DNA of 64,000 nt from Anniella stebbinsi (GCA_029215795.1 JARDYH010000002.1:62783001-62847000); one strand, 5' to 3'. Counted from the first letter of the stretch, positions 30,745 to 43,412 are shown. Notes: generated from the letters alone by a model not told the origin. Numbers and translations: made by a program.

Positions 30745-32325
30745 TTCCGTCTTTAGGAATTATTGACATTAACATCTCATGTGTCTCTGAACTTCCTGAA
30801 AGGGATTGTATATAAGTCTTTTCTGTGTCCCCCTTCAAATAAATGAATGGTTGTCCTGCTAGTGAGGGTTAATCTATGATGAACTACACTATCTTCCTTG
30901 CAAGTGACAGATAATTGAGAGGCAGCTTGTGCCGAAGTTCCCTCCCTCTCTTTTCTTGTTATGATGAGCAAATAAGATAAGGCTGCTCTTAAGCAACATC
31001 TATGTCCTTGCTGGATATCTTTGTTCTGTACACGCTGTTTGGCAAGGATATCGTGAAAGCAAACAAGCTGTCATTCAGAGTTCTGGCACAAATTCTGTTG
31101 CAAGTTACTTCATCTTTTATGCAGATTAAAGGAATATGAACATTTCTTTCTTTTTTATTTTCTAGCAAAGAGAAGCATTGCTCAGTTCAGTGCAATTTTT
31201 TAATTATTATTTTTGGGTGAAAAATTAGCCTTACATAAATGAATGGAAACCTGTAAAAACCCATCTCTTCCAGAATATGATTGCATTAATTGGAAGTGTG
31301 TTCATGTGTAGCTGACAATGAGTGTCAATGTCAGGGGTCATCTAGAATTTCACAAGTATGTAAAAAGCATGTAACAATGTCCTTATAATTAATTTCTTAT
31401 TTATATTTCAAGGAGAAGAACATCTGTTGGGTGAATTTTTTTTTTCAAATTGGAGGATGTACCATAGACGATACAATGCATTAAATTCTGCTTGTGTTCA
31501 AAACTCAGGAACATTGCCTCAAGGATTAGACAAATAATATACATTTTTCTACTCAAAGAAAAATGAGTAAAACACAAAATCCTCTGACCTGTACCTTCTC
31601 CTCAAGCATTTATTAATCTATAGAAATATTCTAAATGGAAAAAAAAGAAATAAGGAGCCATGGGGGGGGGGGTTAAATGGTGGGAAATAAAGTAGAAAGC
31701 TGCCCCTACCTCTGCCTAGACCAGCGTGAGCCCAGCGGTCCGTAGCAAATGATGGTTCCTCTGTCACAGACTCTCTCCAAACCCCGGCCTCCATTGTTTT
31801 GCACAACCTTGAAGCCAACTATAGAAGTTTTTATGCTTTATTTATTCTGTCCGAAGATCTCCTCCTTTCTCCTTGCCATCTTTAAGTTGAGATCATATGT
31901 CAGCTTAAATTGTCTTACGATTTCCCATATTTTACTGAACTATACTTCTAGGATTGGAATTGCTCCCTGCTTGCAAAATGTAGATTTGCAGCATACAATA
32001 AATAAAATACCACTGTTACTTGGCATGAGATTACTTGTATAGGTCATAGTTGTCCAAGTGATTGTATTAAAGACAGGTGAAACTGAATACACATTGACCA
32101 TTGCTAGAAGACAATAGGGCATTTTTATCATGTAAAAGCAAACAAACCCCATGTGGTGGTTTTCCAAATTATATTTCGTGGGGAAATTGACAGCATGTAG
32201 AATTCGAATTAGGACCAAGGATCCATACTCATATAAAACAGGCTGGTCATGTACAGATCAATTTGTGCATCAAAATCCCCCCTCCCTCTCCAACATTCAC
32301 CATAATTGTTGAGCTGAGGCATAGA
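30744..32325. other. No gene; G-run at 31661-31672
   Basis: AT-rich sequence. Short open frames only, no domain and no RNA gene. Confidence 0.45.
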
Positions 32326-32457
32326 TTGGCAGTCAGTGTAGTGGTTAGACTAGTTTCTCAGATCTCCAGATCTGAAGTTCACTGAATGACCTTGGGACAG
32401 TTGTTGTCTCTTTGCCTAACTTACTCACAAAATAGTTGTGAGGATAAAGTGCATTTC
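32326..32457 (+). mobile_element. Sauria-type SINE, 3'-truncated
   Basis: GCAGTCAGTGTAGTGGTTAG (A-box side), a degenerate B box (GATCTGAAGTTCAC), CTTGGGACAGTTG and TTGTGAGGATAAAGTGCA match the Sauria SINE in order. It abuts, tail to tail, the next SINE on the opposite strand. Confidence 0.75.
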
Positions 32458-32670
32458 TTTTTATTTGTAACATTTATATCCCACCTTTTCCTCTAAGGAG
32501 CCCAAGGCAGCACACATGATCCTCCTCCTCCTCTCCAGTTCAACCTGAGAGGAAGGTTAGCATGACAGTCATTGTTTGGCCCAAAGTCACCCAATGGTTG
32601 AGTGAACCCTTGAACCTGGGACTCCCCAGTTACAGTCCAGCACTCTAACCACTACACTGCACTGACTCTG
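32458..32670 (-). mobile_element. Sauria-type SINE
   Basis: Minus-strand copy starting CAGTGCAGTGTAGTGGTTAG at 32670, with a B box near 32600-32620 (CCAGGTTCAAGGGTTCACTC) and ending in ATATAAATG near 32470. With 32326-32457 it makes an inverted pair. Confidence 0.8.
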
Positions 32671-32940
32671 ATGATAACCATGCCATTGCTTTGAATGCCA
32701 TTGGGGGAAAGGTGGGGAATAAATGCAATGATAAATTTTTTTAAAATTAAAAATGTTGTTTAGAGATTAGGAATTCCAAACTAGAATATAAATACTGCCC
32801 CTGATCCAGAGCTTTTCTGGGGCTTGGATGTGCATATGAAGCTACCCCTTGAATGGGATTTCATATTCACTGCATCAGATGAGAAGGCAGCTCCTTAAAC
32901 AAATGCTTTATTTGGGTAAAATGTATGTGCTACTGTGAAT
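32671..32940. other. No gene recognised
   Basis: Short AT-rich spacer between two repeats; nothing nameable. Confidence 0.4.
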
Positions 32941-32944
32941 GCCA

Positions 32945-33110
32945 ACAGTTATTTTATTATTTATTTATTTATTTATTTATTTATATTTACAATATTTATA
33001 TACTGCTCCCCATTTAAGGATTTCAGAAGGGTGAACAAATAGAATAAAATAATAAAAACTCATTTAAATTACACTTGTAAAAGAAACAAAGTGCAAATAA
33101 AACCATGGCT
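32945..33110 (-). repeat. LINE-derived repeat with (TTTA)n end
   Basis: A (TTTA)n tract is followed by TACAATATTTATATACTGCT and CCCCATTTAAGGATTTCAG. The same order is seen at 56535-56660, so the two are copies of one minus-strand element with a (TAAA)n tail. Confidence 0.5.
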
Positions 33111-34010
33111 GGTCAGTTAGAGGCTGTTGATACCGTTTTTATAGCGTTTAGTGAATTTTACAATCTCCAAATGCGGTATTGTCAGCATTGCCTTGTGAAC
33201 ATTGACTATCTCCATTTTCTGTCTTTGATCCTTTCAGGAACTTGATCATGACATAATAGCAAATTACCCAGGACTATAAATAAAATGCAGACCCTATAAG
33301 GCTTGATGACATTGAATGTCATAGACGCTTCCCTGCTAGTTTCAAATGATGTTACATAAAGAGCACCTATAGTACTAGTGAACAGATGAAAGGGCGATCA
33401 CAGCATTAAATTGAAGTGCAGAGGGTGCAATAAACAAAAGGCCCAAATCCATAAAAGTATTCTTATTGCATTGCATAAAACAGATGTCACAGGTGTTTTT
33501 AAGGGGACAATAACTTGATCTGAGGAGGCCACTACATGGAAATAAAGGTAGTAGACATATTAGCTTCTGGAAGATTATTACAGGTATAAATTACCTTGTC
33601 CTAGTGACTTATAGTTTAATAATAGCTTTATAACCCTAGAGATACACTGACTGCAAATCTAATTTCTCGTAGATGTTGTTCCTTTCTAAAAGCATAGTTG
33701 AAGAAACTCTATAGTCATATTGGTTAAAAGTTATGAAAAATATTGTCTTGTGTTTGAGAGCAACACATGCTTTAAGGAAGAATGGGCTGTTGAGATAATT
33801 GATGCGTATGGGTGATTTTCTCTCCTGCACCGCCAGCACCTATGGGAAAACTGTTCCTTCATTGGGCAATCCCACCTATAAGGGTTCTTATTTTTAGCAA
33901 ATGCCTATATTTCAGGGCCTAAGAAACTCCCTGCCACCATAACTCACAGTTCCCCAAGATGACCATTTTCCGGTGCCAACAATTCTCTTAGAATACATTA
34001 AAATCTCATC
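33111..34010. other. No gene recognised
   Basis: AT-rich sequence with no domain, RNA gene or repeat I can name. Confidence 0.45.
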
Positions 34011-34014
34011 GTCA

Positions 34015-34440
34015 CGTGGTATAAGAGGCTTCAGCATGAGATGGGCATCATCTCTAAAGACAAGATGTTGCTGCTACAAGCCTCTCAAATGTCTTCTTTG
34101 AGTGTCATCACATGGGGGAAAATCATGTTTCCTTGCTGTCACTTCTCCACACTTCCTTATTCTTCCTGGAGGGGAAACAGGAAGTAAACGAAGACCACGT
34201 GGTCCATTCAGAGGCTGTTTTTATCGTGCCACATTTCCTGCACATAACAGGAGATCACGGTACATTCCGTTGTTTTTTTTTTAAAATAAAAAATTGGATT
34301 AAAAGGGGTCTATTTTGCTACTGAAAAATGAGTGGAAGGAGCGGGAGGCGTGCAGGAGGCAGACGCTGTCTAAAGGACGTGCGCATGTCCGTAAGTGGGC
34401 AGTAGCTAGCGTGTGATAAAACACTCCTCTGATGAACCTC
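34015..34440. repeat. Interspersed repeat, probably a DNA-transposon fragment
   Basis: The blocks GGAAGTAAACGAAGACCACG, GGCTGTTTTTATCGTG, GGAGATCACGGTACATTC and GTGGGCAGTAGCTAGCGTG are ones I recall as repetitive in squamate DNA. No clear terminal inverted repeat or duplication was found. The call rests on recollection only. Confidence 0.3.
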
Positions 34441-35439
34441 TCTGACCTCAGGCCAAATTCCCTAAACCTCCATCTCAGCCAAATACTCTTACAACCAGGT
34501 CCAGCTCTTGGGTTCAGTCTTCCTCTGACTCCCAAAGCTCCTCCTCTTGTATTTCTGGCTGCTTTGACAGTTTCTCTGGGTTTTACTGCCTGCTTGTGTA
34601 ACCTGCTCCTGGCAAGATCTCAGGGCAGCCTCCTGGTATAACATAGCCATCTGCTTACGCTTTACCAGTCATATAAAATTATCCCACAGAGAAGGAATAG
34701 CTTAATATCCTGGCATGAGCTATTCATTGGGCCAGTTCACACATCATGATAAGCCATGCTGAGAAAAAGCCATCATGGGATGGTTGTTCGCTCGCCAATC
34801 CACGTTACTCCTGACAGATAATCATTTGCTCTGCAACTTTCTGTGCCTTGCTTCCCCCCTTAGTCCTCCTGCCCACTACTGGCACATATTGCATGGGCCA
34901 TTGTAGCACAACTGCTCTCGCAGCCTGGTTCCTACGGAGGGAAACCTTCCTGGCTTCTCGCCTCACTCTGAGCGCTACCTCTTTTCAACGCACTTTTTCC
35001 ATTCTCACTGTCTTGGAAGTATGTAAATAGTTTCATGTGTGCTTTTCCCTGTTGTTTGCAAGTGTGCGATTGTGCACATTGGCCTGGCTGCTATTTATTT
35101 CCATGAGCAGGGCAGATCAATATTCCTTCTGTAGGTGTTGAAATCCCATTAGTCAATTTCATTCTCTCAGTGTATTATGTCTTGAACTGACATGTTTCCT
35201 TGTCAGTTTCCTCCCCACTTTAATGCTTCCCTTGACCCTGAACTCCAAAAGCGGTGACTGACTGAGATTGAGCTATTGGGCTGGGTGGGTTTACTTACTG
35301 CAAGAATATGGGTGTACTAACTGTGAAAAATGTGCTCATAATTTTTTAAAAAAATACTTTAAACATATTTAATTTAAGTACACAGATTCCCACAGTACAT
35401 TCACCCACCTGTGGCAATTTATTCCCCCCCCCCCGATTG

Positions 35440-35850
35440 TGGTATCTTTTCTAAGCAATTACTTTGTTCACCACTTCCCCCCCCCTTCAAAAGTACACAA
35501 ATGTGTTCTTAATCCCTCCCCCCACCCCGGTCCTTCGCAAGATCACAGATTTGCCTGTCCATTATTTACAGTCTGCAGTAGTAGATTCGCCGTGTCAAGT
35601 TCTTGCAAATTACCTACTCCACTTTGGCACTTCCAATGACTGTGAACTCTGAATGCTGTTAATGGAAGTGGTCTAGGTAATTTACAAAGAAGAGTAGGTA
35701 ATTGACAAGGTGAATGCACTATTGCAGACTGTACATAGTGGACAGGTGAATCTGCACACTTGTGAAGGATGTGGCGGGGTAAAATTATGAACACAACCGC
35801 ATAATTTTGAAGCAGTGAAAAGAAGTGGTGAATGTGTTCAGGACATCCTC
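35440..35850. repeat. Large inverted repeat (foldback)
   Basis: The left arm holds, in order, TTCACCACTTC, CACAGATTTGCCTGTCCA, ACAGTCTGCAGTAGTAGATTC and AAATTACCTACTC. The right arm holds the inverted partners GAGTAGGTAATTG, ATTGCAGACTGTACATAGTG, GGACAGGTGAATCTGCACAC and AGAAGTGGTGAATG. Centre is near 35655. Arms are roughly 150 bp and clearly diverged. Confidence 0.7.
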
Positions 35851-36131
35851 AAGTGTCATTTCCACATTAGGGGAAGGGTGAACATCACTGATGAGGGATG
35901 AGGGAGGTTGATAGCAGCACTAGCAAGAGTGCTAGGAGCAGATGGCTTTTTGCCAATATTTCCAGGTGGCTTTGTAGCCGCTTGGGATAAACTATCATGC
36001 TAGGTTTTGATATCATGACAAGTCACCCCAAGAACAAGCCACCCTTAACAACCCAGTGATGAGCCATAGGTTCTCAGGGTGACTTGTGTGTAGTTAATAA
36101 ACCATGTTGAATTATCCATACGAATAAGCTT

Positions 36132-36432
36132 GGGTGACCATATGAAAAGGAGGACAGGGCTCCTGTATCTTTAATAGTTGTGATGAAGAGGGAATTTCAG
36201 CAGGTGTCATTTGTATACATGCATCACCTGGTGAAATTCCTTCTTCATTGCAACAGATCTGCCCTCTTGACCAGATACAAAAGAGGGCAGGGTTCCTGCA
36301 GCTTTAACTGCTGTGATGAAGAGGGAATTTCACCAGGTGCTGCATGCATACAAATGACACCTGCTGAAATTCCCTTTTCTATATAACTGTTAAAGATACA
36401 GGAGCCCTGTCCTCCTTTTCATATGGTCACCC
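36132..36432. mobile_element. Foldback inverted-repeat element, copy 2
   Basis: It begins GGGTGACCATATGAAAAGGA and ends with the inverse TCCTTTTCATATGGTCACCC. The arm content matches copy 1 at 25906-26223 (GGACAGGGCTCCTGTA, AAGAGGGAATTTCA, CACCTGGTGAAATTC). It is inserted within 34729-36500, as DNA on both sides belongs to the same repeat. Confidence 0.85.
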
Positions 36433-36500
36433 TAAACAAGCCATGCTGACACAAACAAGGCTCACAACACACCATGCCTAATTGTATCATGTGAACCCAG

Positions 36501-37040
36501 TCATTTTCTTCTCAGCTGTTTCCTAGTCCTTCTATAACATCCTGCCACTAACCAGCAGACCTTCTCCCTGACTCTCTAACAACCAACTGACAAAACTCCG
36601 GTCCACCTCTTAACTGTGAACTGACATTTATTGATGGCTCTTTTGCACTTAGCTAGAACTTCCAGCCAATCAATATTGAATTTACCTGATCCAGGCCCCA
36701 TCTAAAAACATTACAAGCAATCTCACCCTTTTGAACCTCCCCTCCCAGCAGCTACCACCAAAGTAGGCCTCAAACACAGCAACAATCCTAGGCCCCAAGC
36801 CTACATAGATACATTGTAGCCTGTCAGAGGCCATATAGAGTATTTACAAAACATTACAATTATGTACACAGCATTTCTTCACAGTGTAGAAGTTGATGTA
36901 CCTGTCTTTTTGTTATTTTGAGCTTCCACTATTGAATCTATAAACTTGACAACTGCCAGTATAATGGCACTGGACAGCTGTGGATGTTTGCTTCAGAAAA
37001 TGTGATTATCTACACACCATCCAACTGCACCAAGTTGTTA
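36501..37040. other. No gene recognised
   Basis: No domain, RNA gene or nameable repeat. Confidence 0.4.
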
Positions 37041-37044
37041 TTAT

Positions 37045-38130
37045 GAAGTCTTTGCTAGAGGTGTACACTGACCACACTATTCAATTTGGTCCCCAATTCA
37101 GGAATTCATAAAACAATTTGACTCAGGGGGCAAATCTGAAGCTGTCAGTGACTTATCATTAGAAATCTACAAATGAATATAGTTTTTTTTTCCTGTTTGG
37201 CTGAAATGGATGAAATTTGCAACTATAGTATAGTATCCTACAAACATAGGCATGTGAGAGGATGGGACCTATCACATTTTAGACAAATAGGTGCAAGGAT
37301 GTTTGTTTTGTGTGCCTTTACACTTCCCTTAAAAAAGTAATCTGCCAATAACATTTTTATTTCTTGGGGAATGGGATGAAATTTGTAGGCATAGTCAGTC
37401 ACCCATTCTGAAGGGATAATGTCTACCAAAGTTCAGATGAATAGGTGCAGGGGAGGAGTTATGCATGAGCAGCCTTAGCGGTTTGGAGCCCCTCCCCACA
37501 AAGGGGAAGGCATGAGTCATGACACATGTCACAGGGGACATTCAGAATTATTCAGTCAAGCACCCAATGTCACACCCTCCCAGGTGCCACAGGCACCATT
37601 AAAACTTTTTTTCAACAGTTTTGCTCTTGGGAGATAGAACTAGTAAAGGTCATGGACCACTGGATCAGTCCTGTGATATATTACTTCAATAGTCCTGCCC
37701 CAAAGCATTGGGATTGGAGAATTCACTGTGATTAGAAGCTAGAGCTGTCAGTAACAAAACTACAGCCCTTCCTTTCCCTCTCCTGGTGTTTCCTTTCTAT
37801 CAAGAGCTTCAAAATAAATATATCTTTCTTTTTTTGTGACACATTATTTGTGTTTTTCATTCATTCATTCATTTGATTTATTTATGTCCCTTTGACCCCG
37901 AATGCGAACAAAGCTTCAGGAGGGTTCAGATTCTCATTTGGGCTGCTTCAAAGGAACCCAACTATGATTAGGATAACTTCCAAATTAGGGTGATTTGGTT
38001 CAGGAATTGGGATTTGGCTCCTCCAAAACAGACCAAATTGGAATCTGAACCACCACCCCCGGCATCATTAGTAATACAGATGCAAAGGGGCACAAAGCCC
38101 CCTATTTTTATTTTTATTTTCAAATCTCAA
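37045..38130. repeat. Tandem-unit repeat with CTAGAGGTGTACA-like edge and degenerate flanks
   Basis: From CTAGAGGTGTACACTGACC (37054) the sequence runs through a TTCAATTTGGTCCCCAATTC block, then about 150-bp units with GGCTGAAATGGATGAAATTTG, GGAATGGGATGAAATTTGT and CAGATGAATAGGTGCAGGGG. Further right a GGAATTGGGATTTGG/CCAAATTGGAATCTG block appears near 38000-38055. A similar order (units, a TCCGATT-rich block, then the inverse edge TGCACATCTCTACTAG) is found at 55570-56485. Confidence 0.4.
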
Positions 38131-39831
38131 AATCAGCCCCAAGAAGTCATCATGTTGGTTCAGTTCTGGACCATTTTACAAGAGATTAAATGTGTGTAGC
38201 AAGCCTAACTTCAAATTTTATCATCAATTAATAGTGAAACATATTTATCTAGCTTGTTGGCCTGGTCATAAATGGACAGATATGGCAATGTGTTATCTGA
38301 TTTGTATACAATCCTGCATAGCAATGTCAAAAAAGTTTTGGTAGTGATTTTAGGGAAACCATAACTAAGACGGTGAAATCCAGTGTCCCAGGCAAGGCAT
38401 GTTGATGAGCCAAACTGCATGTGATGTTAAATGTGTTTTTGCATCTAACAATCATTAGAGTTTAAAAATGCAAATTGCATCAGCTGGGCTGATAATAATT
38501 AATGGGATTAGAACAAAAATGGATGGAGGATTTAACACTTTTGTCCTCTACTGAGGACTTGAAGAAAATCCTTCTTCTGAACTTATCGTTTGCTTTGGAC
38601 AGAATCCCTAATTAGCACGAATTTAACATTAAAAGATTACTGGAAAGATTCATTTAACATCCATATATAGTTTTGCTATATGAAATTGTAGTTGGAAGCA
38701 TAGTAAATGAAGACAATAAGGCCCTACTTCATAGGTGGAGCTTGGCAATAGTCACTTAAGTAAGGGTATTCTGCTTTTTACAGCCTTGCTCTGTCCCTGG
38801 CAGTAAACCTTTTTGAGAGGTATTCATTTCTATTACTAGTGGGATTTGCAAGTACTAGAAAAGCACAGATTCAAGCAAGGACATGTAAAATGCTCTTACA
38901 AATTTCAAATACACAGGGTTGGATCCAGATCAAAGCTGGTGGAAGTGGACTTCCTTGCCCCCTCCTTACCATGGCAGCACCTCCAGTTCCCTGAAAATGC
39001 CACACAGAGAGTCAGGAGAACCTTCTCAATGGGGTGAGCTGTTTTGGGAGGGGAGGGATCTTCCAAGAGCAAAGCCCTTCTTTTCACGGAAGGCAAATCC
39101 TGGATCCACCCCTAGGACTACTAATAGTAGAAGTAGTAATGCTAATGCTAATGATGCCTCCACAGAAAGCATTTAATTCAGTGATGGTACAGGATTGAAA
39201 CATAAAGAGCCATGACCTAGTTAAAATATGAGATGCAACCATTTATTTTAACACATTTTTGTTATAATTTGAAAATTTCGTGGTACATAATTTGGGAAAG
39301 CGGCCAGTGTTGAAGAGCCAGCAACTGTATGCATTTTTTAATGAACACTATTTCTTGCTTCAGATGATATTGTAATAAATGTGGTTTTCAAGGACTGGAG
39401 TATTAATAAACATGCAGCAGACTAGACCACTATAGAAAGTGATTTGTACTTGAATCACTTGAATGAATGGAAGAGTGTTTTCACTCTGTTAAGAAATCCT
39501 GACTTGACTAGCTGAATTAAACTGTTCTGCTTTTGACAAGAATAAGAAGGGAAGTCAGGCTGTCCTCCCTTCACTGTATGGGAACTGCCCTGCCTTCCCA
39601 TGGAGCAAGAGCATGACACAGGCATTGCTCATGCAAATATTGCAATCACTAGAAATTCATGGATCTTCCTCCATATTAATATCAACTACTGAGGCCGATC
39701 CCTCAAAGGTAGAGAGAAGGCCATAGAGTGTCCACGTGCCCTACTTTGCAGAGGACATTCCTATATTTGAAAGGTTCTCTAGTTCAAGATCCACTTTGAA
39801 AATAAAGAACAGGGAAAACAAAGACATTGAT
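38131..39831. other. No gene recognised
   Basis: AT-rich sequence. Open frames up to 85 codons have no recognisable domain. Confidence 0.45.
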
Positions 39832-40380
39832 TGGGTTCAGATAACATGCTAACCAATGGTGGTTTAAATAGTTGAAGGTTGGTTATTTAACCCACGGTGG
39901 TTTATCATATGGTGTGTGTGGAGGGATTAAATATATATTTAATTAATAATTAAATATAAATATAAACAGTTGGATGTTTGGTGAAATAACCCATGCAAAG
40001 AGCCAATGTTATGCAGAGTTGGCTATTTGAAAACCACCTTTGGCTATTATGTTATGTGGCTGGCACTCACGGTTATTTCATTGGCCACTTAGTCGCAAGG
40101 CATGAGCTATCAAAGTGGCAGCAGCTGCTCTAGCCCAGTCGGCAGGATAGATTTTCAGAAGCAATGGCTGTTGGAATATGAGTGGGAGGACCGAGGTGGA
40201 GTAGAGGGTGGAGGATGAGTGAGTCAACTCAGCGTGGACTAATAGTCAACTCAATGCTGATCCTAATCCACACCACCGTTGATTATTTTCATGTTATGTG
40301 AGGAGTACCCCCTAGATAAACAACTGTCAAGTTGATTATTTGCCGACTGTTGACTATCATGTTGTCCAAACACAGCCCTT
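39832..40380. mobile_element. Non-autonomous TIR DNA transposon, copy 2 (reverse of 29876-30366)
   Basis: Left end GGGTTCAGATAACATGCTAACCAATGG-like sequence and right end CATGTTGTCCAAACACAGCCC. The central part matches copy 1 inverted (for example CAAAGTGGCAGCAGCTGCTC and CAGTCGGCAGGATAGATTTT). It carries an AT-rich insertion near 39930-39970 (ATATATATTTAATTAATAATT) that is absent from copy 1. Confidence 0.65.
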
Positions 40381-40559
40381 GAAGTTTCCAGTTAGTACCT
40401 GGACAACAGATTAAGCAGACACACTGACATCTCCCCACTTTAGTGAGAAGTATTTTTTTCAATTTCAATTATAGTAATTATTTCTAAATTTGCAACTATA
40501 AATATAAATCAGCATATGCTAATTTGATGCAAACCTAACCACCTAATCATATACTATGG

Positions 40560-40880
40560 GCAACATCTGAAGCCCTCCTCAGAGGGTAGAAAAAAGGGAG
40601 AGAGCCTTCTCACTGAGGTCTGCCCGGAGCCAACATTGTCATCTTTTCAATGCCAAGTTCAGATTGTCCTCTACTTCCAGGCATTTTATTAATTTCTTTA
40701 TTTACCAAATTTGTATACTGCTCCATATCTGAAACAGCTTCTTGAGTGGGCAGGAAGTTCCAAAGTTCTAGGGGCAGGAAGTTCCAAAGAAAGAGGGCCA
40801 CCACACTGAAGACTCTTCTCCTGGTGGGCTCCAATTGGGCCATAGGTCCATGTGGAACCCAGAAGCATTGATGGCATATA
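40560..40880 (-). repeat. LINE-derived repeat fragment
   Basis: GGCCACCACACTGAAGACTCTTCTCCTGGTGGGCTCCAATTGGGC-like sequence (40795-40842) matches 56775-56815 closely, so this is a further copy of the same interspersed family. A tandem doublet of AGGGGCAGGAAGTTCCAAAG-type sequence lies at 40743-40787. Confidence 0.5.
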
Positions 40881-40889
40881 TTGGAATTT

Positions 40890-41075
40890 TAATGTCAGTT
40901 GTTTTATCAGGTCCTCGTATCCCATTGTAACTGTATTAGTTGTATAAATTGTTTTTTTAAAATTTTGTATGTTTTGCATGGTTTGGTTTTATGCTTTAAA
41001 TGTTGTGAATTGCCCAGAGGGTTCTTAATATTGGGCTGTATAGAAAACAAACAAACAAACAAATAAATAAAATTC
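40890..41075 (+). mobile_element. LINE 3' end (L2/CR1-like) with (AAAC)n(AAAT)n tail
   Basis: TTGTGAATTGCCCAGAGGGTTCTTAATATTGGGC-like terminal module (41004-41036), then AAACAAACAAACAAACAAATAAATAAA. Same family of ends as 27540-27845 and 45030-45300. Confidence 0.55.
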
Positions 41076-42855
41076 ATTGTGTATTGGTGTGAGGGGTGGG
41101 ATGATGTGTAAATGGCCACCCTTAGCTTCCCAGACATGGTGTCCTGCGTGTGGAAAATTCTCCCTAGGGAGGCTCCCCTCGCAGCCCCTTGGATATAATT
41201 TTGATGCCGGACTTATTTATCGTCTCAATCTGACCTAGGAAATGCTTTCTGTCCCAGTGCTGTTTTATTGGTATATTGTTTTTAGATGGATATACTGAAG
41301 GATGGAATAAAGATGAATTAAATAAGTAAATGAATATGTAATATATGGCAGGATTGATTACATAGGTCCTCCCCACCTGATTGGCTTGACGTTGTCCTTC
41401 CTAGGAGGGAGCTGATATGATAATAAATACCTACAAGCATACCCTGGTATTAGCCAGCTGAGGCACTTCTGGAAGCAACCACAGTTTGGCAAAGTTGTAT
41501 GAAAAAAGCTCATTGTAGAGTATTAATTTTTGCATCCTACCTATACAGCACCAATACTTTGATAGGCTCTGCTTGCACTGCCTTTGTAGCTGGTTATTAA
41601 GGCAAGATTTTACTGATCCTCTTAATATTATACCAGTTGTTTGCCAATCTCATGTCTCCCCTAAGTAAGAAGATTAGACAACCTGCTGTCAGTTTCCATT
41701 TAGTGCCATGTTATTCCTATTTTGGCCTAGGTCATCCTCAAGTGATTGTCAAATAAATACTTTAGGTTGGAGGGACCCCACTTTCTTGAATATTTTGGCC
41801 CAATATCAAAATTTGTTTTCTGCAGTGGCTCAGCCAGATATTAAGATATACCAGCTGTACATTTTACATTGGAATGAAGTTGAGTTTTAGAATGCTATTT
41901 TGCCCCGTTATTTGTGGTAATGCAAATTTGCATTTGATACATAGACACCGTCACCCAAGGTTTGATATAAAGGAGAATGGCCAGCAGTTGGTTCACATAA
42001 AATCTCATTAGTGTCTTTTATTGTTTCTGACAATTCTTGGAAGAGAATGGATCATTAACATGCAAATAGAGATAACCCCTATTGCCAAGCTAATTGTGAC
42101 AGTGCGTTCTGATGCATTCAAATAAATCTGGCTGTTTTCAAGCCAAAACAATTTTCAAGGCTAAATTGTAAAAAGGGCACTCAGCCAGGGCTTGAAGCTG
42201 GAAGCTGGTGGCAAGCTTAATTACAGCTGATTATACTTTATTTATTTTATCACAAATGTTAAATGTTAAATTAGCCTATTGCAGCCTAATAAATGGTTAA
42301 TAGATTTGGGATAAATGAGTAATCAATTCTTATGGATCGAAACAGAATCCAAGGAGTTGATGTGTGGATGATATACCTCATATAGCTATAAAGCAAATGT
42401 GTCTTAGCCACCTCCAAGTGACAGGAAACCCATTGAAACTATTCATCATCTCATGTCCTATTGACTTCTCCTTTTAAGGTATATATAATAGCAGTAGTTT
42501 AGAATGGGGAAGCTTGTCAGAAGAGATTACGCTGTAGTTGCCAATAAAATAAACAAGGTGTTGGACAGAGCTCTTGAAGACATAGGAAGAGGTAGTTAAT
42601 CATCATTACAAGTTCTAATTTTCACATAGTCATGTTGCTGATCTTGACGCATGGCAACCAAGATTTTTCTATAAGCCATGGTACAGAAGAAAGGAATAGT
42701 GTAAGTGCAGTGCCCCTGTACAGTTCATTTTTGAAAATAAGGATATATTTGTTACACATTGCCTGGACTTTGTTTAAAGAAAAAGCATTACTGATTAGAG
42801 AAGGCAAATGCTGGCTAAATAATGTATTTATTTTATTTATTTAGAATTATTTTAG
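41076..42855. other. No gene recognised
   Basis: No supported coding region or RNA gene. Degenerate AT-rich DNA. Confidence 0.45.
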
Positions 42856-42859
42856 GCCA

Positions 42860-43270
42860 CCTTTAATATGATCTAACTGCATCTCCTCTCTGGGCGACCA
42901 GCCAAAAAGGGCAGGGATCGAGAGGGCAAGTCCTCCTCCTCACACATCCAAGTACCTTGTCCACATCCTCGGTACTCACCAACTGAAACTGATCAAGTGT
43001 AATCCTACTCGCGGAGTCGCTGGACACTCCATTGTCAGCCTCTGCTATAACAATGGCATCTAAGTCGGCTGTTATCCGAGAGATTTTATCTGAGAAATGA
43101 TCGTTAAAGGCATCACAGCGAACTACCGAAGGCTCTAAAATTGGATTCAGGGGAGAAGGTGCCTAGGTTAGACCCCTCACCACCCTGAACAGTTCTGCTG
43201 GATGTGAATTCGCAGACGCAATGCGCGCAGTGAAGAAAGCTTTCTTCGCTGCACGTATTACCACCCCATA
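42860..43270 (-). pseudogene. L2/CR1-clade LINE ORF2 fragment upstream of the RT palm
   Basis: On the minus strand one frame reads LVSTEDVDKVL and, after decay, a segment in the place where L2-type LINEs have STEDV-KLL---KPTTC-LDPIPSWL. Stops and frameshifts are frequent. It lies next to an oppositely oriented LINE tail at 43290-43410. The call depends on remembered LINE consensus. Confidence 0.35.
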
Positions 43271-43289
43271 GGAACAAAGATGTTCTCTA

Positions 43290-43362
43290 TGCAGTGTTGT
43301 GATTTTTGTGTTTTATATTGTTGTTGTTCCCCGCCTCGATCTGGAGGGAGAGGCGGGTTAAA

Positions 43363-43410
<48 letters not shown>

Positions 43411-43412
43411 TT
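43290..43412 (+). mobile_element. LINE tail with CCCCGCCTCGATCTGGAGGGAGAGGCGGG hairpin and (AAT)n
   Basis: The terminal hairpin CCGCCTC...GAGGCGGG (43331-43358) is followed by TTAAAA and about 16 AAT units (43363-43410). This is the form of L2-type 3' ends (stem then short-repeat tail). Confidence 0.6.

Larger units (their letters stand above)
34729..36500. mobile_element. Candidate composite DNA element (about 1.8 kb) with GGGCCAGTTCACA-like ends
   Basis: The left end GGGCCAGTTCACACATCATG and the right end, inverted, GACTGGGTTCACATGATAC, form an imperfect terminal inverted repeat. Between them lie a large internal inverted repeat (35440-35850) and a foldback element (36132-36432) that is clearly a later insertion. 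The interior also repeats AAGCCATG/CATGGCTT-like blocks near both ends. No transposase-like frame is present. The two ends could alternatively belong to separate small elements. Confidence 0.4.
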
